Below are positions 1-8,679 of a stretch of 64,000 nucleotides of DNA, piece by piece. How positions within the stretch are numbered: the first letter of the stretch is position 1; each line of letters starts with the position of its first letter. The position numbers and the translations under genes are program-made. Location: contig NZ_JAPENL010000002.1 of assembly GCF_026342015.1 (NCBI RefSeq), forward strand, positions 1,307,001-1,371,000, given 5' to 3'. A model generated the notes under the pieces. It searched no databases and was not told where the DNA came from. It worked only from the letters and a program-made list of their open reading frames with translations. This DNA comes from Micromonospora lupini (lineage in GTDB: Bacteria > Actinomycetota > Actinomycetes > Mycobacteriales > Micromonosporaceae).

Positions 1-965
1 GGGGGCACACCGCGCCGGAGCAGGTCGTCCAGGAGCAGGGCCAGCGAGTAGTCGGGGTGCAGGCTCAGCGTGCGCTCCAGCGCGACCGCCGCCAGCGCCC
101 CCTGCCCCGCCCGCCAGGCCGCGAACGCCAACAACGCGCCCGGGGCCGCGGTCAGCTCCGGCTCGGCCCGGCGCAGCACGTCGGTCCAGAGGGCGATGTC
201 CCGGTCACGACCGTCGGTGCGCTCCCAGGCGTGGTCACGCACCGGCAGGTGGCTCAGCAGCAGGCTCAACCAGGCCACCTCGTCGTCGTCGAGCCGCTCA
301 CCGCGCCGCTGCCGGCGTTGCGCCTCACGGACCGCCGCCACCCCGGCGGAGCGCAGTGCCCGCCCGCCGAGCAGGTCGCCGTCGGGCGCCTGCTCGAGCA
401 GCTCGACCAGGCGCCGCTCGGCCTGCACGGTGGCCGCGTGCAGCGCGTCGCGGGCCGCGCCGTCCACCGGCGCCACCTGCGCCGCGAGGGCCGCCCGGTC
501 GGGGAGCGCGACCTGACCGGCGAACACGGCAGACGCGGTCACCGGGTTGGCCGTCGGGTCGTAGCGCCGACCCTCGGGTGGGCAGCAGTCCGCCTCGGCG
601 CACAGGTAGGACCACCAGCGGCAATCGGTCACCCGCAGCGCGTCGAGCACCTCCAGGCCGACGCCGGTGAGGGCGGCGCGTACCGCGTCCACGCTCGGCG
701 TCACCCGGTCGGGTGGCCCGTAGCCCACGACGGTGGCGGCATCCGCGCCCTGCCGCTGGATCACCCCTGCCAGGTGTCGGGCGCTGTCGACCGGGTCCGT
801 GGACGGATCAGGCAGGTCGGCGCGGGCGGCGAAGATGATCTGCCGGCCGCGCAGGGCCACCGCGACCACGCTGTCGGCGGGATGGAACCCGAGCAGGTAC
901 GGCACGGCGGCGAGCAGGTCGGCGGGTGAGCGGACGGAGAGCTTCGCACGTTCGGTCGAGGTCAT
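1..965 (-). CDS. DUF4192 domain-containing protein (3' end cut by window)
   Basis: The minus strand is open from an ATG at 965 to the window edge, about 321 residues, so the C-terminus is missing. The N-terminus reads as the typical DUF4192 opening: a short leader, then SPADLLAAVPYLLGFHP followed by DSVV. A central Cys-rich stretch and an Ala/Leu/Arg-rich helical C-terminal half follow. No signal peptide or membrane segment is visible, so it should be cytoplasmic. DUF4192 is a common actinobacterial family of unknown function. The gene is divergent from the fructosamine kinase-like gene, and two DnaA-box-like sites lie in the shared upstream region. The family call rests on the N-terminal motif. 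Confidence 0.85.
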   Translation of the reverse strand, partial: MTSTERAKLSVRSPADLLAAVPYLLGFHPADSVVAVALRGRQIIFAARADLPDPSTDPVDSARHLAGVIQRQGADAATVVGYGPPDRVTPSVDAVRAALTGVGLEVLDALRVTDCRWWSYLCAEADCCPPEGRRYDPTANPVTASAVFAGQVALPDRAALAAQVAPVDGAARDALHAATVQAERRLVELLEQAPDGDLLGGRALRSAGVAAVREAQRRQRRGERLDDDEVAWLSLLLSHLPVRDHAWERTDGRDRDIALWTDVLRRAEPELTAAPGALLAFAAWRAGQGALAAVALERTLSLHPDYSLALLLDDLLRRGVP

Positions 966-1005
966 GCCGGCAGCCTGCGGCGAGCCCACCCGGCCGCGCC
1001 GCCCC

Positions 1006-1031
1006 TGTGGATGACACGCGGCTTATCCACA
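1006..1031. promoter_or_regulatory. Inverted pair of DnaA-box-like sites
   Basis: TTATCCACA at 1023-1031 is a perfect DnaA box. TGTGGATGA at 1006-1014 is the same box in the opposite orientation with one mismatch. They lie between the divergent DUF4192 and fructosamine kinase genes. DnaA could act here as a regulator, or the sites could titrate DnaA; the sequence does not say which. Confidence 0.5.
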
Positions 1032-1117
1032 GTGACTGAGCGTATTCATGCAGGTGGACGAGTTTCGATGTGCGCACACGACACTGCGGTGTCATGCCCA
1101 GCGGCTACCGTGCGCTG

Positions 1118-2032
1118 ATGGACCTGGCGTACCTGCGCGCGCACCCGGCACACCTGCCGACGTTCCGGACCCATCAGCGACTCCGCGAGACGCCTGTCGC
1201 CGGGGGGAACATCTGCGCCGCCGCCCGGCTCACCCTTGACGACGGTCACTCGGTCTTCGCCAAGTCCTGGCCGGAGCGGGCCGACCGGCCGGCGCCCGAG
1301 GGCTTCTTCGCCGCCGAGGCCGCCGGGCTGCGCTGGCTGCGGGAGGCCGACGCGATCGGCGTACCCGAGGTGATCGTGGCGTTGCCCGACCTGCTGGCGC
1401 TCGACTGGGTGGAGCCCGGCGAGCCGACGCCGGAGGCTGCCGAACGCTTCGGTCGGGAGCTTGCCGGCCTGCACCGGGCCGGTGCGCCGGCCTTCGGTGC
1501 GGCCTGGGCCGGCTTCATCGGCGCCCTTGAGCAGGACAACACCCTCGACGACGGTCCCTGGTCGACGTGGTTCGCCAAGCGTCGACTCGCCCCCTACCTG
1601 CGGCTGTCGGTCGACGGCGGCGCGTTGACAAGCGCCGACGCCGCGCTTGTCGAGCAGGTGATCGACCGGGTCGGCGAGTTCGGCGGGGACGAGCCACCGG
1701 CCCGGGTCCACGGCGACCTGTGGCCGGGCAACGTGCTGTGGGGTGTCGACGAGCGGGCCTGGCTGATCGATCCGGCGGCGCACGGCGGGCACCGCGAGAC
1801 CGATCTCGCCCAACTGGCGCTCTTCGGCGGCGTCGCGCACCTGGACCGGGTGCTGGCCGCCTACCGGGAGAGCTGGCCGCTCTCCGACGGTTGGCGCGAG
1901 CGGGTGCCGCTGCACCAACTGAATCTGCTGCTCGTGCACACCGCGCTGTTCGGCCAGGTCTACCGCGATGCGGTCGTCGAACTCGCCCGAGCCGCCCTGG
2001 GCAGCGTCGAGCGCGCTACGGTCGACCGGTGA
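1118..2032 (+). CDS. Fructosamine kinase / aminoglycoside phosphotransferase-fold protein
   Basis: About 304 residues with a protein-kinase-like phosphotransferase fold. The motifs seen are AGGNICAAARL near the nucleotide-binding loop, VFAKSW for the ATP-anchoring lysine, VHGDLWPGNVLW for the catalytic loop (Asp plus Asn), and LIDPAAHGGHRETDLA for the metal-binding Asp region. This set fits the fructosamine kinase (FN3K-like) family, which phosphorylates ketoamines on glycated proteins; the true substrate is unknown. I chose the ATG at 1118 because the homologous part begins there; an in-frame ATG at 1070 would add 16 residues. The stop overlaps the moaA GTG by four bases, suggesting translational coupling. 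Confidence 0.85.
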   Translation: MDLAYLRAHPAHLPTFRTHQRLRETPVAGGNICAAARLTLDDGHSVFAKSWPERADRPAPEGFFAAEAAGLRWLREADAIGVPEVIVALPDLLALDWVEPGEPTPEAAERFGRELAGLHRAGAPAFGAAWAGFIGALEQDNTLDDGPWSTWFAKRRLAPYLRLSVDGGALTSADAALVEQVIDRVGEFGGDEPPARVHGDLWPGNVLWGVDERAWLIDPAAHGGHRETDLAQLALFGGVAHLDRVLAAYRESWPLSDGWRERVPLHQLNLLLVHTALFGQVYRDAVVELARAALGSVERATVDR

Positions 2033-3042
2033 GTGTCGCCCCACGGACCGACGGCGTCCTCGTCGACCGGTACGGCCGTGTCGCGCGGGACCTGCGCGTG
2101 TCCCTCACCGACAAGTGCAACCTGCGGTGCACGTACTGCATGCCGGCCGAGGGGTTGCCCTGGTTGGCCGGCCCGGAGCTGCTCACCGACGAGGAGATCG
2201 TCCGGCTGGTCAGGGTGGCCGTCGAGCGGCTCGGCGTGACCGAGGTGCGGTTCACCGGCGGCGAGCCGCTGATCCGGCCCGGCTTGCTGGGCATCGTGAC
2301 AGCTGTCGCCGCGCTCGACCCCCGCCCGCGGATCTCGCTCACCACGAACGGCATCGGTCTGGACCGGCTGGCGCCCGCGCTGCGCACGGCCGGCCTGGAC
2401 CGGGTGAACGTCTCGCTGGACACGTTGGACCCGGCCCGGTTCACGCAGCTCACCCGCCGTCCCCGCCTCGACGCGGTGCTCGCGGGGCTCGCCGGGGCGG
2501 CCGCCGCCGGGCTCGACCCCGTGAAGATCAATTCCGTGTTGATGCGCGGCGTCAACGAGGACGAGGCGCCGGCCCTGCTCCGCTTCGCGCTCGACCACGG
2601 CTACCAACTGCGGATCATCGAGCAGATGCCGCTGGACGCGCAGCACGGCTGGGACCGGAGCACGATGGTCATCGCCGAGGAGATCCTGGCCTCCCTGCGT
2701 ACCCGGTTCGATCTCAGTCCTGACCCGACCGAGCGCGGCGCGGCGCCGGCCGAGACGTGGTTGGTCGACGGCGGCCCGGCCCGCGTCGGCGTGATCGCCA
2801 GCGTGACCCGGCCCTTCTGCGGCGACTGCGACCGCACGCGGCTCACCGCCGACGGCCAGATCCGCGCCTGCCTGTTCGCCACGGAGGAGTCCGACCTGCG
2901 GGCGGCGCTGCGCGGCGGCGCGACCGACGACGAGGTGGCGCAGCGGTGGCGCACCGCGATGTGGGGCAAGCGCGCCGGCCACGGCATCGACGACCCCACC
3001 TTCCTTCAGCCGACCCGTCCGATGTCCGCGATCGGGGGTTGA
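2029..3042 (+). CDS. moaA: GTP 3',8-cyclase MoaA (radical SAM, molybdenum cofactor step 1)
   Basis: 337 residues. It carries the N-terminal radical-SAM cluster motif C30-x3-C34-x2-C37 and a second [4Fe-4S] motif near the C-terminus (FCGDCDRTRL followed by ACLF). It ends in the double glycine typical of MoaA (AIGG). The family converts GTP to 3',8-cyclo-GTP, which MoaC turns into cyclic pyranopterin phosphate. The GTG at 2029 is the only sensible start in frame and overlaps the upstream stop as GTGA. moaD follows after three bases, and the partner moaC lies in the second Moco cluster about 15 kb away. Confidence 0.96.
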   Translation: MSVAPRTDGVLVDRYGRVARDLRVSLTDKCNLRCTYCMPAEGLPWLAGPELLTDEEIVRLVRVAVERLGVTEVRFTGGEPLIRPGLLGIVTAVAALDPRPRISLTTNGIGLDRLAPALRTAGLDRVNVSLDTLDPARFTQLTRRPRLDAVLAGLAGAAAAGLDPVKINSVLMRGVNEDEAPALLRFALDHGYQLRIIEQMPLDAQHGWDRSTMVIAEEILASLRTRFDLSPDPTERGAAPAETWLVDGGPARVGVIASVTRPFCGDCDRTRLTADGQIRACLFATEESDLRAALRGGATDDEVAQRWRTAMWGKRAGHGIDDPTFLQPTRPMSAIGG

Positions 3043-3045
3043 CCT

Positions 3046-3300
3046 GTGGAGCCGAGACCGCTCACCGTCCGCTACTTCGCCGGTGCGCGCGCCGCTGCCG
3101 GCCGCGCCGAGGAGGTCACCCCCGCCGGCCGGTCACTCGACGACCTCACCACCGAGTTGGGCCAGAGGCACGGCGTCCGGCTCGCCGCCGTGCTGCGGGT
3201 GGCCAGTTTCCTCGTGGACGGCGTCGCCTGTCATGATCGTCGGGCACCCCTGCCGGGCGGGGCCACGATCGATGTCCTGCCCCCGTTCGCGGGCGGCTGA
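3046..3300 (+). CDS. moaD: Molybdopterin synthase sulfur carrier subunit MoaD
   Basis: 84 residues with a ubiquitin-like beta-grasp pattern, ending in PPFAGG. The terminal Gly-Gly is the site of adenylation and thiocarboxylation in MoaD/ThiS proteins. MoaD donates sulfur to cyclic pyranopterin phosphate in complex with MoaE, which is encoded at 15.8 kb. The GTG start lies three bases after moaA, so the two genes form an operon. The length is normal for the family. Confidence 0.93.
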   Translation: MEPRPLTVRYFAGARAAAGRAEEVTPAGRSLDDLTTELGQRHGVRLAAVLRVASFLVDGVACHDRRAPLPGGATIDVLPPFAGG

Positions 3301-3313
3301 GGGGGGCACACAC

Positions 3314-4564
3314 ATGTTGGCGGTTCTGGGGTTCATGGGCGTCCTGGCGCTGGTCACCGGTCTCATCCACCTGTACCTGTGGAAGCGCCTCATCCGGGAC
3401 ACCACCACGCCGGGTCGCTGGCGGCGGGCCGGCGGGATCGCCGCCCTGGTGCTGGCGGTGCTCGTGCCGGCCACCCTCGTCGGCACGCAGGCCGGCCTCT
3501 ACTGGCTGGCCTGGCCCGGCTACCTGTGGCTCGCGGTGATGTTCTACCTGCTGGTCACGCTCGTCGTGCTGGAAGTGCCGATGCTCGTCGCCCGGCTGGT
3601 GCTGCGCCGCCGGGTGACCGCCGCCGAGCCGACCACCGCCGCGCCCGAGCCGGCGCTGGTCGGGGCGGCCGGGCCCGCCGATCCGCCGGCCACCGGCGCC
3701 GTCACGGCGCCGGACCACGACCCGGCCCGCCGCCTGCTGCTGGCCCGCGGAGCCGCCATCTTCGCCGGCCTCACCGCCACCGGCATCACGGGGTACGGCG
3801 TCCGCACGGCTCTCGGCCCGCCCCAACTCGACCGGGTGCAGATCCCGCTGCGCAAGCTTCCGCGCAGCATGGACGGTCTGCGCATCGCCACCGTCTCGGA
3901 CATCCACCTCGGCCCGCTCCGCGGGCGTGCGCACACCGAGCGGATCGTCGCCGCCATCAACCGTCTCGACGCGGACCTGGTCGCCGTCGTCGGTGACCTG
4001 GTCGACGGCTCGGTCGCCGAGCTGGGCCCGGCCGCCGCGCCGCTGCGTGACCTGCGCTCCCGGTACGGCAACTTCTTCGTCACCGGCAACCACGAGTACT
4101 ACTCAGGGGTGGAGGAGTGGGTCCAGGAGGTGGACCGTCTCGGCCTGCGGGTGCTGCAGAACCGTCGGCAGGAGATCCAGGCCCGGGGCGGCGTGCTCGA
4201 CCTGGCCGGCGTGAACGACCTGGACGCGGACCCCGCGGGCACCGGCCTCGCCGCCGGGCCGGACTTCGCCGCCGCCCTCGGTGACCGCGATCCGAGCCGC
4301 CCGGTCGTCCTGCTCGCGCACCAGCCACTCGCCGCGAAGCAGGCGGCCCGTTACGGCGTCGACCTGCAACTCTCCGGGCACACCCACGGTGGGCAGGTGG
4401 TGCCGTTCAACCTGGTCGTCGGCCTGGCGCAGCCGGTGGTCAGCGGCCTCGGCGAGGTCGACGGCACGAAGGTCTACGTGACCAACGGCGCCGGTTTCTG
4501 GGGCCCGCCCGTGCGAGTGGGCGCCAAGCCGCAGATCAGTCTCGTCGAGTTGCGCTCGGCATAG
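3314..4564 (+). CDS. Membrane-anchored metallophosphoesterase
   Basis: 416 residues. The N-terminal part (about 1-95) has three to four hydrophobic segments. An Ala/Pro linker and a further hydrophobic segment (about 140-160) lead into a calcineurin-like phosphoesterase domain. The dimetal motifs are all present: VSDIHLG, GDLVDG, TGNHEYY, LAHQP and SGHTHGGQ. The domain probably faces the outside of the membrane, as in YkuE/YaeI-like proteins that cleave phospholipid headgroups or UDP-lipids; the substrate here is unknown. The gene starts 13 bases after moaD. A small inverted repeat (gcggacg-tca-cgtccgc, 4564-4580) follows the stop codon. Confidence 0.88.
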   Translation: MLAVLGFMGVLALVTGLIHLYLWKRLIRDTTTPGRWRRAGGIAALVLAVLVPATLVGTQAGLYWLAWPGYLWLAVMFYLLVTLVVLEVPMLVARLVLRRRVTAAEPTTAAPEPALVGAAGPADPPATGAVTAPDHDPARRLLLARGAAIFAGLTATGITGYGVRTALGPPQLDRVQIPLRKLPRSMDGLRIATVSDIHLGPLRGRAHTERIVAAINRLDADLVAVVGDLVDGSVAELGPAAAPLRDLRSRYGNFFVTGNHEYYSGVEEWVQEVDRLGLRVLQNRRQEIQARGGVLDLAGVNDLDADPAGTGLAAGPDFAAALGDRDPSRPVVLLAHQPLAAKQAARYGVDLQLSGHTHGGQVVPFNLVVGLAQPVVSGLGEVDGTKVYVTNGAGFWGPPVRVGAKPQISLVELRSA

Positions 4565-4601
4565 CGGACGTCACGTCCGCGCGTGGCGGAAGGCGGCCGG
4601 C

Positions 4602-7600
4602 GTGGCGGGCGTGACAGGATGCGGCGTGCCCCCGTTCAGCGCCGTACCCCCCGGTGGCCTCCCGCCATTCGTCGCGGACCTGCACATCCACTCGAAGTAC
4701 TCGCGCGCGTGCAGCCGTGACCTGACGTTGCCGACCCTCGGATGGTGGGCGCGACGCAAGGGCATCGCCCTGCTCGGCACCGGCGACTTCACCCACCCCG
4801 CCTGGTACGACCATCTGACCGAGACGCTGCGGCCGGCTGAGCCGGGCCTCTACCGGCTCGACCCGGAGGCGGAGCGCGACATCGCCCGCCGGCTGCCGCC
4901 GCGACTCGCCGGCACGACCGACGCGGACGCGGTCCGGTTCATGCTGAGCGTGGAGATCTCCACCATCTACAAGCGGGACGACCGGACCCGCAAGGTCCAC
5001 CACCTGATCTACCTGCCCGACCTGGAGTCGGTGGCCCGGTTCAACACCGCGCTCGGCCGGATCGGCAACCTCGGCTCCGACGGCCGCCCGATCCTCGGCC
5101 TGGACTCGCGGGACCTGCTGGAGATCACCCTGGAGGCGAGCCCGGACGGCTATCTCGTCCCGGCGCACATCTGGACGCCGTGGTTCTCCGCGCTGGGCTC
5201 GAAGTCGGGCTTCGACGCGATCGCCGACTGCTATGCCGACCTGGCCGAGCACATCTTCGCCGTGGAGACCGGCCTGTCGTCCGACCCGGCCATGAACTGG
5301 CGTGTCGGCAGCCTGGACGGCTATCAGCTCGTCTCCAACTCGGACGCCCACTCGCCGCCGGCCCTGGGCCGGGAGGCGACAGTGCTGACCGCGGAGCGGA
5401 ACTACTTCGCCGTTCGCGAGGCGCTGCGTACCGGCGACGGCCTGGCCGGCACCATCGAGTTCTTCCCTGAGGAGGGCAAGTACCACGCGGACGGGCACCG
5501 GCTCTGCGGGGTCAACTGGACCCCGGAGCGCACCCGGGCCGCCGACGGGCGCTGCCCCGAGTGCGGCAAGCCCCTCACCGTGGGCGTCCTCAGCAGGATC
5601 GAGGAGCTGGCCGACCGCCCCGAGGGGCACCGGCCGGCGCACGCCCGGGACGTCACCCACCTGGTGCCGCTCGCCGAGATCCTTGGCGAGATCAACAAGG
5701 TGGGCGCCCGCTCGAAGAGGGTCGAGGGCCGACTCAACGAGCTGCTCGCCGCGCTCGGCCCGGAGCTGGAGATCCTGACCAGGACCCCGTTGTCCGACAT
5801 CGCGCAGGCCGGCGGCGAACTGCTCGCCGAGGGGATCGGGCGGCTGCGGCGCGGCGACGTACGGCGGGTGCCGGGTTACGACGGCGAGTACGGGGTGATC
5901 ACCCTGTTCGACCCGGCGGAGCTGGGCACGGGGGCTGGCGCGGCACAGGAGACGCTTTTCGACGTACCCGTGCCGGCGCAGCGGCGGCCCACGGAGCCGG
6001 CGGCCAAAGCCACGGCCACGGCCACGGCCACGGCCAAGCGTCCGGCGGCGGCCAGGGCGGAGCCGAAGCGCAAGCCGGCCCCCACGCCCGCGCCACCGAT
6101 CGCCTCGCCGCCGTCACCGCACGAACCGTTCGAGCCGATGCTCTCCGGCATGGAGGAGGTCGGCACCGGCCTGCTGGACCGGCTGGACGCCATGCAGCGG
6201 GTGGCGGCATCCGCGCCCGGCGGGCCACTGCTCATCGTGGCCGGCCCGGGCACCGGCAAGACCCGGACGCTTACCCACCGGATCGCGTACCTGTGCGCGG
6301 AGCTGAATGTCTTCCCCGAGCACTGCCTCGCGATCACGTTCACCCGACGGGCGGCCGAGGAGCTGCGGCACCGCCTCGACGGTCTGCTCGGCCCGGTCGC
6401 CGAGGACGTCACAGTGGGCACGTTCCACGCGCTGGGGTTGACGATCCTGCGGGAGAACGCCGACGCCGCGGGCCTGCCGGCCGGGTTCCGGATCGCCGAC
6501 GACGCCGAGCGGGCCGCGGCTCGCTCGGAGGCGGGCGACGACAGCGCCGCCTACACGGCGCTGCTACGGAAGCAGGACCTGGTCGACCTGGACGAGCTGG
6601 TGAGCCTTCCGGTGGAGCTGCTGCGGGCCGACCGCACGCTTGCCGAGCGGTACCGGGACCGCTGGCGGTGGATCTTCGTCGACGAGTACCAGGACGTCGA
6701 CGCGGTGCAGTACGAGCTGCTGCAGTTGCTCAGCCCCGCCGACGGCAACCTCTGCGCGATCGGCGACCCGGACCAGGCGATCTACTCGTTCCGGGGTGCC
6801 GACGTCGGCTACTTCCTGCGCTTCTCGCAGGACTTCACCGACGCCCGGCTGGTCCGGCTCAACCGCAACTACCGCTCGTCGGCGCCGATCCTGGCCGCCG
6901 CCGTGCAGGCCATCGCGCAATCCTCGCTGGTCCGCGGCCGGCGGCTGGACCCGGCGCGGCTCGACCCGGAGGCCCCGCTCGTCGGGCGTTACCCGGCGGC
7001 GTCGGTGGCCGAGGAGGCCGACTTCGTGGTCCGTACCGTCGACGAGCTGGTCGGCGGCCTGTCCCACCGTTCGCTGGACTCGGGTCGGATCGACGGCCGG
7101 TCCACCTCGCTGTCGTTCTCCGACATCGCCGTGCTGTACCGCACCGACGCGCAGGCCGCCCCGATCGTGGACGCCCTGGCCCGGGCCAACATCCCGGTGC
7201 AGAAGCGCTCGCACGACCGCCTGCGGGACCGGCCCGGGGTGGCGGCCATCGCCCGCGAGCTGCGGCACGCCGACGGGCTGGCCGGCTCGCTGGCCGCCCG
7301 GGTGCGGCTGGCCGGCCAGGTGGTCGCGGAGCGGTTCGCGGTGCCCACCCTGGACGGCACGGGCAGCACGGTCCGCCCGGACGACGTCCGCTCGGCGGTG
7401 GACCTGCTGACCCCGCTGGCCCGCCGCTGCGGCGACGACCTGGAGACGTTCCTGTCCCAGTTGGCCACCGGCGCGGAGGTGGACGCGCTCGACCCGCGCG
7501 CCGAGGCGGTCACGCTGCTCACCCTGCACGCCGCGAAGGGCCTGGAGTTCCCGGTGGTCTTCCTGGTCGGGGTCGAGGACGGGCTGCTTCCGCTGCGCTG

Positions 7601-7838
7601 GCCGGGTTCGACACCCGACGAGGACGCGGTCGCCGAGGAGCGCCGGCTCTTCTTCGTCGGCCTGACCCGGGCCCAGGACCGGCTGTACGTCAGCCACGCC
7701 GCCCGCCGCATCAGGCACGGCGCGGAACGCGACTGCGCGCCGTCGCCGTTCCTCGCCGCGATCGACCCGGGCCTGTTCGAGCGGTTCGGCGAGACCGAAC
7801 CACGCCGCCCGAAGGACCGCCAACTCCGCCTGATCTGA
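4602..7838 (+). CDS. Endonuclease Q-like PHP nuclease fused to UvrD-type SF1A helicase
   Basis: 1,078 residues in one uninterrupted frame. Residues about 20-410 resemble endonuclease Q: PHP metal motifs DLHIHS (26-31), GTGDFTHP, SVEIS and SNSDAHS (245-251), a CPEC zinc knuckle (C318/C321, with C302 upstream), and a helix-hairpin-helix-like region around 375-415. An Ala/Pro/Lys linker (about 460-515) follows. Residues about 530-1,075 are a complete SF1A helicase: Walker A GPGTGKT (548-554), DEYQD (694-698), GDPDQAIYSFRG, NRNYRSS, TLHAAKGLEF and FVGLTRAQDRLYVS. EndoQ proteins nick DNA 5' of deaminated bases or abasic sites, so the fusion suggests nick-then-unwind repair; that is inference. An alternative GTG start is at 4626. 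Confidence 0.9.
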   Translation: MAGVTGCGVPPFSAVPPGGLPPFVADLHIHSKYSRACSRDLTLPTLGWWARRKGIALLGTGDFTHPAWYDHLTETLRPAEPGLYRLDPEAERDIARRLPPRLAGTTDADAVRFMLSVEISTIYKRDDRTRKVHHLIYLPDLESVARFNTALGRIGNLGSDGRPILGLDSRDLLEITLEASPDGYLVPAHIWTPWFSALGSKSGFDAIADCYADLAEHIFAVETGLSSDPAMNWRVGSLDGYQLVSNSDAHSPPALGREATVLTAERNYFAVREALRTGDGLAGTIEFFPEEGKYHADGHRLCGVNWTPERTRAADGRCPECGKPLTVGVLSRIEELADRPEGHRPAHARDVTHLVPLAEILGEINKVGARSKRVEGRLNELLAALGPELEILTRTPLSDIAQAGGELLAEGIGRLRRGDVRRVPGYDGEYGVITLFDPAELGTGAGAAQETLFDVPVPAQRRPTEPAAKATATATATAKRPAAARAEPKRKPAPTPAPPIASPPSPHEPFEPMLSGMEEVGTGLLDRLDAMQRVAASAPGGPLLIVAGPGTGKTRTLTHRIAYLCAELNVFPEHCLAITFTRRAAEELRHRLDGLLGPVAEDVTVGTFHALGLTILRENADAAGLPAGFRIADDAERAAARSEAGDDSAAYTALLRKQDLVDLDELVSLPVELLRADRTLAERYRDRWRWIFVDEYQDVDAVQYELLQLLSPADGNLCAIGDPDQAIYSFRGADVGYFLRFSQDFTDARLVRLNRNYRSSAPILAAAVQAIAQSSLVRGRRLDPARLDPEAPLVGRYPAASVAEEADFVVRTVDELVGGLSHRSLDSGRIDGRSTSLSFSDIAVLYRTDAQAAPIVDALARANIPVQKRSHDRLRDRPGVAAIARELRHADGLAGSLAARVRLAGQVVAERFAVPTLDGTGSTVRPDDVRSAVDLLTPLARRCGDDLETFLSQLATGAEVDALDPRAEAVTLLTLHAAKGLEFPVVFLVGVEDGLLPLRWPGSTPDEDAVAEERRLFFVGLTRAQDRLYVSHAARRIRHGAERDCAPSPFLAAIDPGLFERFGETEPRRPKDRQLRLI

Positions 7839-7892
7839 GCCCCGTGACGGCTGGCGACCGTCGGCGTGGCGCGCTCGGGCCGACTCATGCCG

Positions 7893-7944
7893 ACGAGCGG
7901 TATACCTCACAGTCATAACTATGACTGTGAGGTATGGCGCTCGT
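7893..7944. terminator. Long symmetric hairpin, probable bidirectional terminator
   Basis: A perfect 16-bp stem (7902-7917 with 7920-7935) is extended by a further 7 bp on each side of a one-mismatch, one-wobble step. It lies between the convergent helicase-fusion gene and the prepilin peptidase gene. The inner stem is unusually AT-rich for this genome (tacctcacagtcat). There is no clear T-run, as is common in actinomycetes. Confidence 0.7.
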
Positions 7945-8039
7945 GCCGACGAGCGCCACCGGCGAGGTCACTGACGGTGATTGTCCGGCCCTGGGCCCGG
8001 CAGCGCGGCGGCAGTCAGCGGCCACGCGTTCCGGCCTGG

Positions 8040-8669
8040 TCAGCCGAGGAGCACGGCGAGCCACGCGCCGGCGAGCAGCGCCGGGCCGACGGGCAGCAGG
8101 GCGTCGCGGCGGACTCGCCGCGCCGCGAGCAGGCCGAGGACCAGGGCACCATGCAGCAGATGCGGCAAAACCAGCCCGGTGAGCAGGGCGTCCCGCCCCA
8201 ACCAGCCGAGCGGCAGGCCGAGGACGGCGGCGAGTTTCACGTCCCCGAAGCCCAGCCGAGACCCCGGCAGCAGGGCCAGCAGCACGTGCGCCGCGCCCGC
8301 GACCGCCGCACCCCCCAGCACGCCGAGCAGCCGGGCAGGAGTGCCGGCCAGCAGTGCCGCAGCGCTCAGACCCGCGAGGGCCAGCAACCCGGCGACGAGA
8401 ACCAGCGGGTCGGGCAGCCGCAGACAGGCCAGGTCGACCAGTGCCAGCACCAGCCCCACCGCCGCCACCGCGAGGAGGACCGGCAGCGCCGGGTCGTCAC
8501 CCCGCGCGACGGCGAGCCCCACGAACACCACGGCCGCCACCGGCGGGCTCAGCCAGGCGCCGCGCCGCAGCCGAGCAGGCGTGATCGTGAAGCGCCGGGC
8601 CAGTGAGGGTACGACGACACCGACCGCCCCACCGAGCAACGCCACCCCCACCAGCCCAGCGGCCGACAT
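8040..8669 (-). CDS. A24 family prepilin peptidase (short form)
   Basis: 209 residues, almost entirely hydrophobic, with about six or seven membrane segments. The two catalytic aspartates of aspartic prepilin peptidases are visible: one in ALVDLACLRLPDPL and one in GFGDVKLAAVLG (the GxGDxK motif). It lacks the N-terminal cysteine-rich N-methylation region of PilD, so it is the short peptidase-only form. The family cleaves the leader of type IV pilin or Tad/Flp pilin precursors at the membrane. No pilin genes are in this window. It lies ten bases downstream of the EamA transporter gene on the same strand. Confidence 0.85.
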   Translation of the reverse strand: MSAAGLVGVALLGGAVGVVVPSLARRFTITPARLRRGAWLSPPVAAVVFVGLAVARGDDPALPVLLAVAAVGLVLALVDLACLRLPDPLVLVAGLLALAGLSAAALLAGTPARLLGVLGGAAVAGAAHVLLALLPGSRLGFGDVKLAAVLGLPLGWLGRDALLTGLVLPHLLHGALVLGLLAARRVRRDALLPVGPALLAGAWLAVLLG

Positions 8670-8679
8670 GAGCCGGACG

